DNA of 64,000 bases, taken from Haloarcula mannanilytica. GTDB lineage: Archaea > Halobacteriota > Halobacteria > Halobacteriales > Haloarculaceae. The notes below the pieces were generated by a model. That model made no database searches. It was not told the origin of the DNA and was given only the letters and a program-made list of their open reading frames with translations. Position numbers and translations under genes: made by a program. How positions within the stretch are numbered: the stretch's first letter is position 1; every line of letters starts with the position of its first letter. The stretch lies in the NCBI RefSeq assembly GCF_005406125.1, contig NZ_BIXZ01000003.1, positions 1-64,000 on the forward strand, in the 5' to 3' direction. Positions 42,451-49,920 of this stretch are shown in pieces.

Positions 42451-43869
42451 ATGCGCCGCCGGACGGTCCTCCGACGACTCGCCCTCGCAGGCACAGGTGT
42501 CGGGCTGGCGACCGGGACAGCCAACGGCCATCCGACGCCGACCGGTGACGGGACGGCCGAGCCAGCGGCCTCCGACACCCCGACTGGCGAGGACCCGCTT
42601 GGCGTGCTGGAGATGGAGACGGTGTACGAGGTCGTCACCAGCCCCGACGGGCACACGGCCTACGTCGCGACGGGGGACGGCATCGCGCTCGTCGACCTCG
42701 TCACGCCGACCAGTCCCCGACCGCTCAGCCAGCGAACCGACCTGCTGGCCGACAGCGACAACGGCCCGATACAGCGCGTGCAGGACCTCGCTGTCAGCGA
42801 TTCGCGGCTGCTGGCTGCCGGGCCGGCCCACCCCGCCGACGGAGCCCACGGCTTCGTCGTCTTCGACGTGAGCGACCGGCAGGACCCGGAGCGAATCGCG
42901 GGCGTCGAACTGGACACGCGAATCCACAACTGCGATTTCGACGGCCGCTACGCCTACCTGACCGCGAACGACCGCGACGGCAATCCCTTGCTCGTGGTCG
43001 ATACCGACGCCGAACAGGAGGTCGGCGAGTGGTCGCTGCTCGATGCTGGTGACGCTTGGAGCGATGTCCCGACGAGCCTCTGGCCGCTGCACGACGTGTG
43101 GGTGCAGAACGACCGGGCGTATCTGGCCTACTGGGACGGCGGGACGTGGATTGTCGACGTGTCGGACCCGAGCGACATCTCGCTGGTGGCGAAGGTCCGC
43201 GGGCGTTCTCCCGAGGAGTTGGCCGCTATCGAGAACCCCGGCACCGAACGGAGCGAGCCGCCGGGCAACGACCACTTCGTGACGGTCGACGAGGAGGCAT
43301 CGCTGCTGGGCGTCGGCGGCGAATCGTGGGACCTCGGTGACGACGACAGCGGCGGCCCGAGCGGCATCGACCTGTACGACATCAGCGACCCGACCGACGC
43401 CGAATTGCTGGCGACGCTCGACCCGCCGCCGACCTCGGACCCGTCGCCGGGGGGCATTCTCACGACGGCCCACAACTTCGAACTGACGGCCGACCGCTGT
43501 TACTCCGCGTGGTACAACGGCGGCGTCCGGGTCCACGACCTGACGGACCCGGCCACTCCCGAACTCGCTTTCGAGTGGCGCGACACCGAAGCGACCTCCT
43601 TCTGGACCGCACAGCGGGCCGCCGGCTGCTTTGTCGCCGGCAGCACCAACGCGAGCCAGGGGACGGAGGTCCAGCCCGGGCTGTACACGTTCCCGGACCC
43701 GCGGATACGGACGCCGACGGCGGACTCGTCGGGCACGAACAATGCGACCGGCAACGCTGACGGAACTGACGGCACGTCTCTCGGCGTCGGCGGCCCCGGC
43801 TTCGGCATCGGGTCGGCAGTCGCGGCGGTCGGACTGGTGGCGTGGCGCGCCCGACGCCGGCGTGACTGA
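42451..43869 (+). CDS. Exported LVIVD-repeat beta-propeller protein with PGF-CTERM-like anchor
   Basis: The 472-residue protein starts at ATG 42451 with a twin-arginine signal (MRRRTVLRRLALAGTG), a mature acidic linker, then a propeller of LVIVD-like repeats: GIALVDLVTP, GFVVFDVSDR, GTWIVDVSDPSDI, GIDLYDISDPTDA, VRVHDLTDPATP. The C-terminus is PGFGIGSAVAAVGLVAWRARRRRD: a PGF motif, one hydrophobic helix and a basic tail. That is the tripartite sorting signal handled by archaeosortase A, which removes the helix and attaches a lipid anchor. It is therefore a Tat-exported surface propeller. The ligand is unknown. Confidence 0.88.
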   Translation: MRRRTVLRRLALAGTGVGLATGTANGHPTPTGDGTAEPAASDTPTGEDPLGVLEMETVYEVVTSPDGHTAYVATGDGIALVDLVTPTSPRPLSQRTDLLADSDNGPIQRVQDLAVSDSRLLAAGPAHPADGAHGFVVFDVSDRQDPERIAGVELDTRIHNCDFDGRYAYLTANDRDGNPLLVVDTDAEQEVGEWSLLDAGDAWSDVPTSLWPLHDVWVQNDRAYLAYWDGGTWIVDVSDPSDISLVAKVRGRSPEELAAIENPGTERSEPPGNDHFVTVDEEASLLGVGGESWDLGDDDSGGPSGIDLYDISDPTDAELLATLDPPPTSDPSPGGILTTAHNFELTADRCYSAWYNGGVRVHDLTDPATPELAFEWRDTEATSFWTAQRAAGCFVAGSTNASQGTEVQPGLYTFPDPRIRTPTADSSGTNNATGNADGTDGTSLGVGGPGFGIGSAVAAVGLVAWRARRRRD

Positions 43870-43899
43870 CTCTGCACCGCGTGACTGAGCCCCGTTCCG

Positions 43900-45300
43900 T
43901 TACTCCAGGGCACTCTGAACGGCAGCCGCAACACTCCGGGCGCGCTCGGCCAGTGGTTCGGGGACGTGTCCGCGCTCGACGGCCGCGGCGAGTTCGTCGT
44001 CGTCGACCCGCTCGACGGTCCCGTCGGCGTGTTTCACCACGTCGACGTGCAGGTCGACGTAGCGGGCGGTGTCGGGGAATATCTCGACGGGCGTGCAGAC
44101 GTTGACGTAGGTCCCCTTCTTCTCGCCGTCGCTGTCGCGGTACACCGTCGGGTACCACCAGCGGCCCTCCTTGACTTTTGTTTCGGCGATGTCACCGGCC
44201 TCCTTCGGGATGCCGAGGGCGTCGTAGGAACCGCCGGCGCGCATCTCCCGCTCGATGGTCACCGTTCCGTCGTCGTTGACCGACTGGACTTCGCCGCTGC
44301 CCAGCGTGATGAGCCGGCCGTCGGGCTTGCCGTGGCCCAGCGACAGCGACCCACCGACCTGCGGGCCGAACTGCCGGGCCGTCACAGCGAAGGGGAAGTC
44401 CGTCTCGTCGGTGTCGAGGTCGTCACACAGTGCCTCGACGTAGTCGACGGCGGCGCTGGCCGCCCGGTCGCCGGCCTTCACGCGGTGGTGGCCCGGCATT
44501 GTCGCGGTCACCTCGCGCCGGGCCTCGTCCAGCGCGAACCGACTCTCGCGGCCGAACCACAGCCACGCCGTCGAAAGCCCCTCGTCGTAGCGCGTGGGGG
44601 CGCAGTCCTCGGGTGCGTCGGCTCCCGCAAGCGCGTCGTCGATAGCTGCCGCGCGGTCGTTGGCGGCGTCGAGGGCCTCGGCCAGCGCGTCGAAGCTCGC
44701 GTCCTCGCTCGCCGCTTCCCACGAGACGCTCCAACCCTCTCGTGGCTCCGCCGAAATCACGTCCAGCATCGCCGGGCCGCCGGTCCCCGACCTGTTGGCG
44801 GTCCCGCCGCGCACGAGCGAGAGTAGCGACCCGCGGACCGCGACGGTCGTGTCCAGCACGGGTCGGCCGTCGGTCCACGGCGCGCTCGCCTCGACGACCT
44901 GGACTCGAACTGTGTCACCCGTCTCGACGCGCTCGTCCGATGACGAGTACGGGAGAAACCCCTCGCCGTCGCCGAGGTCGACGACGGCTCCGCTGCTCAG
45001 CGTCTCGGTCACGGTGCCTGCGTAGACCGCGCCCTCGGGCGTCGGGTCGTCCCAGCGGAGTGTGTCCCGGCCAATTTCGGTCAGGCGGTCGATGATTGGG
45101 TCGGCAACGTCGCGGTCACCGACGACGCCGACGCCCTGCTGGTCGTCCGTCGTCGTCACGGTGACCGCCGCCCGCTCGTCGGCGAACTCGCCGTCGAAGC
45201 GGTCCTCGATGGGTCCCGACGCCTGGACGACCTCGTGGCCCGCCTCGCGCAGTAACTGGGTCAGCGCCGTCGCGTAGATGCCCCTGACCCGGACGGTCAT
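43900..45300 (-). CDS. FAU-1-like RNA-binding protein/ribonuclease
   Basis: The 466-residue protein resembles archaeal FAU-1 (AU-1): an N-terminal S1-like region (AVYAGTVTETLSSGAVVDLGDGEGFLPYS), a central RNase E/G-like region, and a C-terminal DUF402 domain with RWWYPTVYRDSDGEKKGTYVNVCTPVEIFPDTARYVDLHVDVV. FAU-1 homologues bind or cut AU-rich RNA and take part in 5S rRNA maturation. The order of domains matches and the length is close to the family norm. Its ATG overlaps the stop of the upstream small gene by 4 bases. Confidence 0.88.
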   Translation of the reverse strand: MTVRVRGIYATALTQLLREAGHEVVQASGPIEDRFDGEFADERAAVTVTTTDDQQGVGVVGDRDVADPIIDRLTEIGRDTLRWDDPTPEGAVYAGTVTETLSSGAVVDLGDGEGFLPYSSSDERVETGDTVRVQVVEASAPWTDGRPVLDTTVAVRGSLLSLVRGGTANRSGTGGPAMLDVISAEPREGWSVSWEAASEDASFDALAEALDAANDRAAAIDDALAGADAPEDCAPTRYDEGLSTAWLWFGRESRFALDEARREVTATMPGHHRVKAGDRAASAAVDYVEALCDDLDTDETDFPFAVTARQFGPQVGGSLSLGHGKPDGRLITLGSGEVQSVNDDGTVTIEREMRAGGSYDALGIPKEAGDIAETKVKEGRWWYPTVYRDSDGEKKGTYVNVCTPVEIFPDTARYVDLHVDVVKHADGTVERVDDDELAAAVERGHVPEPLAERARSVAAAVQSALE

Positions 45301-45671
45301 AGCGCGTCCTCGTCGGCGGCGAAGCGGACCCGCCCGTGGACCGTCGGCCCCAGTGAAAGTTCTACTTTCTCGTCGGTCAGGACCCGGCCACCCTCGACGG
45401 GGACGCCCCAGGTGTCGAACCGCAGATAGCCCCGGATGTCGTCGGCGTGGGTGAACAGATCGCAGTACTCGACGGTGTGTTCCTGAATCTCGCTGGAACT
45501 GTGGGCGATGTCCATATCGGAGTACACCGTCCCGCGGCTGTCGAAGAAGGCTTCGAGCGCTGCGGCCGCGTCGTCAGTGGCTGTGACCACCGCGTCGGAG
45601 GCCGCTTCGATGGTATCCTGGTCGATGCCGGCGTCGCGGAGCGCCTGCTGTTCGCGTTGCGTGAAGTGCAT
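45297..45671 (-). CDS. Haloarchaeal protein, DUF7532-like
   Basis: A 124-residue acidic protein (MHFTQREQQALRDAGI) with a helical N-terminal half, then EIQEHTVEYCDLFTHADDIRGYLRFDTWGVPVEGGRVL and ELSLGPTVHGRVRFA. I associate it with a haloarchaeal family of unknown function (DUF7532). It directly precedes and overlaps the FAU-1-like gene, so it may have a role in RNA metabolism, but that is inference from position only. A cysteine and a His near the centre may be structural. Confidence 0.72.
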   Translation of the reverse strand: MHFTQREQQALRDAGIDQDTIEAASDAVVTATDDAAAALEAFFDSRGTVYSDMDIAHSSSEIQEHTVEYCDLFTHADDIRGYLRFDTWGVPVEGGRVLTDEKVELSLGPTVHGRVRFAADEDAL

Positions 45672-45715
45672 ACCCGCGAGTCAGTGGCGGAGGGAGGAAA
45701 ACAGTGCGGAATCGC

Positions 45716-45877
45716 CTACACGATCATCGCGTTCAGTACGAGCATCAGCAGGCCGAACAGGACGCCGGTCGCGACGATTGTTCGAGGGTCGATACGGATC
45801 GTGTTCTGGTCTTCGGCGTCGAAATATCGGACCAGTCCCGCACTGGACATCAGTCCGCCGCCGTCGCTGCCACTCAT
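45716..45877 (-). CDS. secG: Preprotein translocase subunit Sec61-beta
   Basis: A 53-codon gene. The protein has a polar head with [21 protein letters not shown], the conserved archaeal/eukaryotic Sec61-beta cytosolic stretch, then [14 protein letters not shown] leading into one transmembrane helix (about 32-51). It is the small beta subunit of the SecYE-beta channel in the cytoplasmic membrane. It is 44 bases upstream of the DUF7532-like gene on the same strand and may share its transcript. The residues are clear enough to be confident despite the short length. Confidence 0.9.
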   Translation of the reverse strand: MSGSDGGGLMSSAGLVRYFDAEDQNTIRIDPRTIVATGVLFGLLMLVLNAMIV

Positions 45878-45992
45878 ACTTCAGGGTCGCGTAGCACCGA
45901 CAGTAAGCCTTTCGGGTCGCCCGCGATTGCATGCGCCGGGTACACATGGATAACCCTTATCAGATCCCACGGGCTAACACGAATAGAGTACT

Positions 45993-46259
45993 ATGACGGT
46001 TACACTGAAGGACTTCTACGCAGACTGGTGCGGCCCGTGCAAAACGCAGGACCCGATTCTCGAAGACCTCGAAGAGGAGTGGACCGATGTCGAGTTCGAG
46101 AAGATCAACGTCGACGAGGAGCAGGACGTTGCCAACGAGTACCAGGTCCGCTCGCTCCCGACACTCATCATCGAGAACGACGACGGCATCGTCGAGCGTT
46201 TTGTCGGCGTCACGCAGGCCGACGACATCGACGACGCGCTACAGCAGGCCTCGGCGTAA
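45993..46259 (+). CDS. trxA: Thioredoxin
   Basis: The 88-residue protein is a minimal thioredoxin: FYADWCGPCKTQDP with Cys13 and Cys16, then VEFEKINVDEEQDVANEYQVRSLPTLII with the cis-proline (SLPT). It reduces protein disulfides in the cytosol. It is shorter than the usual 105-110 residues because the N-terminal strand is trimmed. TAACCCTTATC sequences upstream are weak promoter candidates. A T-run follows the stop. Confidence 0.93.
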   Translation: MTVTLKDFYADWCGPCKTQDPILEDLEEEWTDVEFEKINVDEEQDVANEYQVRSLPTLIIENDDGIVERFVGVTQADDIDDALQQASA

Positions 46260-46404
46260 CGCAGCAGTTTTTTGCGGTTTGTCACGCTTCCCGATAGCGG
46301 CCGCGCCAGCGTCTCGTCGCTGGCGTCGGGGACGGGCAAGGCTGGCACGAAGCAGGCCTAGCAAGAATATCGCTGTCCGCGGCGGGGCCGTCGTCGCAGG
46401 CATA

Positions 46405-46425
46405 CCGCGCGCCGGCGGCGCGCGG
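46405..46425. repeat. GC-only perfect inverted repeat
   Basis: CCGCGCGCC (46405-46413) and GGCGCGCGG (46417-46425) flank a 3-base loop. It is one of three stem-loops in the convergent gap 46260-46542 between trxA and npdG. Confidence 0.5.
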
Positions 46426-46430
46426 TTTCA

Positions 46431-46466
46431 CTTCTCGCGACCAGCGGGAGCGAGAAGGTCGTTTTT
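46431..46466 (+). terminator. Hairpin plus T-run between convergent trxA and npdG
   Basis: CTTCTCGC (46431-46438) pairs with GCGAGAAG (46450-46457), and TTTTT follows at 46462-46466. A third stem, GCGGCGC/GCGCCGC with a GAA loop, sits at 46499-46515. An earlier T6 run at 46267-46272 directly after the trxA stop may be the main thioredoxin terminator. No gene is seen in 46260-46542. Confidence 0.5.
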
Positions 46467-46542
46467 AGCGTAGATTTTTGCAAGGAGTGGTTCCCACAGC
46501 GGCGCGAAGCGCCGCGAGGAAACCCGACGCAGTAAAAAGGTA

Positions 46543-47211
46543 CTATTGGAACCGCACGCCCAGGTCGTGCAGGCCGTCGTTGTGCCGGGCGACGTTGATG
46601 AGCAGCGGCGTCAGTCCCTCGACTTCCGCAGCATTCGCAAGGGGGCCGCCGTCCAGCGCACGAAGCCCCTCGATGCCTTCGGCGAGTTCACAGACGGTGT
46701 CCTTGGCGTCGGTGTCGTCGCCGACGACGATGGTGTCCCAGTCGAGGTCGGCATCGAGGTTGGCGAGGCGACCGGCCGCGAGGTTGTGGAACGCGCCGAC
46801 GACAGGGGTGTCGTCGGGGGCGGCGTTGGCGGCCAGTTGCGTGACGCTGCCGGCCCCGGGGCGGTTGTAGTGGAAGCCGTCCTCGTCGCGTTGCATCCCG
46901 ACGGCCGGGGCGACGAGCGTCGTGTCGTCGAGTTCGTCAGCGACGGCCTCGACGGTGTCCGTGAGGTGGTAGGCGGGGACGGCGGCGACGACCACGTCGG
47001 CGCGGGCGGCGGCGTCCTCGTTACCCAGGCCGGCGATCTCCACGTCTTCGTGGCCGCGGCTGCGCAGTTCCGCCTCGTACTCCTCGGCCTTGTTCGCCGC
47101 TTTCTCGGCTTTCCGGGAGCCGATGATTATCGTGTGGTTCGTGTCGTCGGCCCAGCGGAGGGCGAGGCCTTGGCCGATGTCTCCGGTACCGCCAAGCAAC
47201 GCGATGTCCAT
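46543..47211 (-). CDS. npdG: F420H2:NADP+ oxidoreductase
   Basis: The 222-residue protein starts at ATG 47211 with MDIALLGGTGDIGQGLALRWA, the Rossmann motif of the NADP-binding site. It continues with IIIGSRKAEKA (the SR pair favours the 2'-phosphate of NADP) and VVAAVPAYHL. The C-terminal part has NLAAGRLANLDADLDWDTIVVGDD and the all-family ending GLTPLLINVARHN. It passes hydride between reduced coenzyme F420 and NADP. An in-frame extension to 47352 has no support. Confidence 0.92.
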   Translation of the reverse strand: MDIALLGGTGDIGQGLALRWADDTNHTIIIGSRKAEKAANKAEEYEAELRSRGHEDVEIAGLGNEDAAARADVVVAAVPAYHLTDTVEAVADELDDTTLVAPAVGMQRDEDGFHYNRPGAGSVTQLAANAAPDDTPVVGAFHNLAAGRLANLDADLDWDTIVVGDDTDAKDTVCELAEGIEGLRALDGGPLANAAEVEGLTPLLINVARHNDGLHDLGVRFQ

Positions 47212-47264
47212 ATCTACGGCGTAGGCCGACCACTGAATAAGCGTTGTGTGACAGGTTCGCGCGC

Positions 47265-47654
47265 TCAGGTGTACTCTTCCCAGGCCCAGTCGAACCCGCC
47301 GGCGAAGGTGATATACAGCGCACTCCCGAGCCCCACCAGATAGCTGAGCCACTGGGTCCCAACGCCGAGGGCGGAAGTGTGTCCGAGGGCGAAATCAAAC
47401 AGCGTCGAGAGCGGCACCGTCACGAAAAACAGGACGATGATGAACAGTCCGACGCGGCCCGGTCGATGGATGGATTCGAAGATATCGTCGTACGTACGCA
47501 TCGTCCAGTAGGCCGCGCCCAGGCCGATAACCTGGCAGGTGATGGCGTACAGCGGCACCAGATCGACCGACGGCTCGCGGATGATTGCGCCCCCGACGAG
47601 CCCGGCCCAGATGCTCACCAGAAACGCCCAGCCAAACGTCGGCAGTCGTCGCAT
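47265..47654 (-). CDS. Four-helix membrane protein, unknown
   Basis: The 129-residue protein has four predicted helices: about 7-25, 33-50, 67-88 and 98-118. A polar loop, RTYDDIFESIHRPGR, lies between the second and third. Charged residues are otherwise sparse. It starts 53 bases upstream of npdG on the same strand and may be co-transcribed, though nothing links the functions. Unknown family. Confidence 0.72.
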   Translation of the reverse strand: MRRLPTFGWAFLVSIWAGLVGGAIIREPSVDLVPLYAITCQVIGLGAAYWTMRTYDDIFESIHRPGRVGLFIIVLFFVTVPLSTLFDFALGHTSALGVGTQWLSYLVGLGSALYITFAGGFDWAWEEYT

Positions 47655-47732
47655 ATTCGGGGTCTCTGTCCCGGCGGTGAAACCGTTGCCGTTTGCGGTC
47701 GAGCGATGTTGCTGGAAAACCGACGACGCCGG

Positions 47733-48605
47733 CTACGCCGCGTCCAGCAGGTCGGGAAGGTCAGTGACCGATTCGATGACGGCGCTCGCACCGTTGTTGG
47801 CGAACGTCCGGCGGCCGGCGTCGCCGGTCAACCCGCCGGTCAGGACGCCGACCCCGTAGTACACGCGGTCCTCGTCGGCTTCGTCGGCGTTGACCGCCGT
47901 CGCCATGTCGTCGAGGGTGTCCCCGGCGAAGGCGATCCGCTCGGCGTCGAAGCGCTCGGCGAGCGTCCGCAAAGCGGCGGGGTGGGGCTTGCCCTCCTCC
48001 CAGTCGTCCATGGTGAAGCGGTGCTCCGGCGGCAGGTCGAGGCCGACCCGCTCCAGCGCGATGTCGGCTTCTGCGGCGGGGCGACCGGTGACGACGCCGA
48101 CGGCGAAGCGCCTTCGCAGGTCAGCTAACATCTCGTCGTCGACCAGCAGCGGCTCGTCGTGGATGTACCCCGGCGCGTCGAACGGCGGCTCCCCGCCTTC
48201 GATATCCCGATAGAGGTCCGTGCCGAGATACAGCGTCTGGAACACATCCCGGAGCTGTTCGGGGTCCCAGGCGTCGAAAACCCGTTTCTCGGCCGAGTCA
48301 TCGAGCAGGTCACGAACGACTGCCTCGGCCGCGTCGAGGCCGCCGCCGCGCTCGGCGATAGCGTCGGTAAACGCCGCCAGGTCGGAGACCGCGGACTCGT
48401 GCCCGGCGAGGACGAACAGCGCCGCTGCGTCGGTCAGTTCCCAGTCGTTGTTGAACCCGCCGGCGTCCTTGAACTGCTGGATGGCCGACTTCTCGATTGT
48501 GTCGCCGTACACCCGGTCGATGGATTCGACGATGGCTCGGCGGTAGGAGTCGGCCACGTCCACCAGCACGCCGTCGATGTCGAGGACGACCGCGTCGACT
48601 TGCAT
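47733..48605 (-). CDS. HAD-superfamily hydrolase (TIGR01548-like)
   Basis: The 290-residue phosphatase-like protein starts at ATG 48605 with the nucleophile motif [11 protein letters not shown]. Later HAD motifs are VGVVTGRP and, near the end, the acidic [15 protein letters not shown] large cap domain separates them, with [16 protein letters not shown]. The haloarchaeal family TIGR01548 has this size and motif wording; it is near histidine biosynthesis genes in some genomes, but none is here. The natural substrate is not known. Confidence 0.87.
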   Translation of the reverse strand: MQVDAVVLDIDGVLVDVADSYRRAIVESIDRVYGDTIEKSAIQQFKDAGGFNNDWELTDAAALFVLAGHESAVSDLAAFTDAIAERGGGLDAAEAVVRDLLDDSAEKRVFDAWDPEQLRDVFQTLYLGTDLYRDIEGGEPPFDAPGYIHDEPLLVDDEMLADLRRRFAVGVVTGRPAAEADIALERVGLDLPPEHRFTMDDWEEGKPHPAALRTLAERFDAERIAFAGDTLDDMATAVNADEADEDRVYYGVGVLTGGLTGDAGRRTFANNGASAVIESVTDLPDLLDAA

Positions 48606-48624
48606 GGGTGAGCGAAGGAAACGC

Positions 48625-49029
48625 TCACTCAAGCGCCTTGCTATCTTTCGCCCGGTACAGCGTCTCCCCGCCCGGGAGCTGCTCGCGCTCGACGGGGACT
48701 GTCGGCGGGTCGCCACCCAGCGTCGTGAACCAGAACGCCGCCCCGGCGGCGTCGGCGACAGCCAGCGTCGGCCGGTGGAGTTCCGGCGGGAGGTTTCGGG
48801 CGAATACGATGTCACACTCTGAATACACGGCGTAATCTGGGTCAAGTATGTCGTCAACGACGAACGTGACGCCGTCGGGGACCGTCCGCTTGACGATGTC
48901 CGTCGCCGTTACGTCGACGCCGCGACTGGCCAGTCGGCCGGCTATGTCAGGGTGATTTCCGATGCCGACCTCGACGACGGAATCGACGGACGCCAGTCGG
49001 TCGACGAGCGCGCCGGTGGTGTCGGTCAC
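48625..49029 (-). CDS. UPF0146 family protein
   Basis: The 134-residue protein has a Rossmann-like methyltransferase core in miniature: [28 protein letters not shown], then [32 protein letters not shown]0146 is an archaeal family that lacks a full methyltransferase and has no demonstrated activity. GTG 49029 is selected because GCATATG on the minus strand is 24-34 bases upstream. The frame runs on to 49653 without an ATG that makes sense. It follows the HAD gene divergently from archaemetzincin. Confidence 0.83.
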   Translation of the reverse strand: MTDTTGALVDRLASVDSVVEVGIGNHPDIAGRLASRGVDVTATDIVKRTVPDGVTFVVDDILDPDYAVYSECDIVFARNLPPELHRPTLAVADAAGAAFWFTTLGGDPPTVPVEREQLPGGETLYRAKDSKALE

Positions 49030-49068
49030 GTCGTACAATTTATGAGATGTGGGCGCATATGCGTTCCC

Positions 49069-49590
49069 ATGCACGTCGACATCGTGCCGGTGGGCGAGGT
49101 CTCGGCCCAGGTCAAACGCGAGGCCTCCGACGGACTCCGGTCCGTCTATGACTGTGAGGTCTCGATGCACGAGCCACAGTCCGTTCCGGCCGGCGCGTAC
49201 GATGGGGACCGCGACCAGTACCGCGCCGAGGAGTTCATCGATCTGGCCCGCCGGGTCGGCTCCGGCGGCAAGAACATCGCTATCACGCCGAAAGACCTCT
49301 TCTACCGCCGCCGTAACTACGTCTTCGGCCTCGCGTATCTCGGCGGTTCCGGCAGCGTCATCTCCACGTATCGGCTCCAGACCTCCTCCGACGGCGGCTT
49401 CTCGAACCGCTCGGCCGGCGAAATCTTCTCCCAGCGGGTCCGCAAGGAGGTCGTCCACGAGGTCGGCCACACGCTCGGCCTCGAACACTGCGACAACAAG
49501 CGCTGCGTGATGAACTTCTCGCCCACGGTCCGGCAGGTCGACGTGAAGGAAGTCTCGCTGTGTGGTTCCTGCCAGCGAAACGTCTTGTAG
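49069..49590 (+). CDS. amzA: Archaemetzincin zinc protease
   Basis: The 173-residue metalloprotease has the signature HEVGHTLGLEHC at residues 130-141 (zinc ligands His130, His134, His140, catalytic Glu131). The family's extra cysteines follow: HCDNKRCVMNF and SLCGSCQ, which bind a second structural zinc. ATG 49069 (MHVDIVPVGEVSAQV) fits the family N-terminus. It is cytosolic, since no signal is seen; physiological substrates are unknown. The coding strand is divergent from UPF0146 with a 39-base gap, so the two promoters overlap. Confidence 0.93.
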   Translation: MHVDIVPVGEVSAQVKREASDGLRSVYDCEVSMHEPQSVPAGAYDGDRDQYRAEEFIDLARRVGSGGKNIAITPKDLFYRRRNYVFGLAYLGGSGSVISTYRLQTSSDGGFSNRSAGEIFSQRVRKEVVHEVGHTLGLEHCDNKRCVMNFSPTVRQVDVKEVSLCGSCQRNVL

Positions 49591-49624
49591 TCTGCGAACG
49601 GATACCAAACTGTTTGGGGCCGGT

Positions 49625-49634
49625 GCATATTTTT
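49625..49634 (+). promoter_or_regulatory. TATA-like box of the small acidic gene
   Basis: GCATATTTTT is centred about 30 bases before ATG 49659, showing that the small gene is transcribed separately from amzA. Confidence 0.45.
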
Positions 49635-49658
49635 CTGTGGTACTGGTACACACACGCG

Positions 49659-49874
49659 ATGAGCAAGAGTCAGTCCCCCGAACGCGTCGCGGAACTGCGA
49701 GACATCTTCGTGACGGTCACCGGCGATGAATCGGTCATTGAATCCCAGGCCGACGACCAGCCCGACCGCGAACTCGACCCCGACGAGGAGTTCGACCCCG
49801 AGGAAGTCGCTGATGGGCTTGATGACGCTGTTGCCGGGTCCGAAACCAGTGCGAGTGGTGATCCAGCGGCGTGA
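49659..49874 (+). CDS. Small acidic haloarchaeal protein
   Basis: The 71-residue protein starts at ATG 49659 with SPERVAELRDIFVTVTGDESVIESQ, a helix-strand module, followed by a very acidic tail (PDEEFDPEEVADGLDD). It contains no motif I recognise. Similar small acidic proteins occur widely in haloarchaea. The well-placed TATA-like box argues that the gene is real. It converges with the ABCE1 gene. Confidence 0.7.
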   Translation: MSKSQSPERVAELRDIFVTVTGDESVIESQADDQPDRELDPDEEFDPEEVADGLDDAVAGSETSASGDPAA

Positions 49875-49920
49875 CTGATGCGTCCGCTGCCACGCGGAAC
49901 AGGATTTCTCTACGGACGGC

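Noticed and set aside
48952-49068. 5' extension of archaemetzincin
   Set aside because: It lies antisense to UPF0146 and lacks similarity. ATG 49069 begins at the family start.
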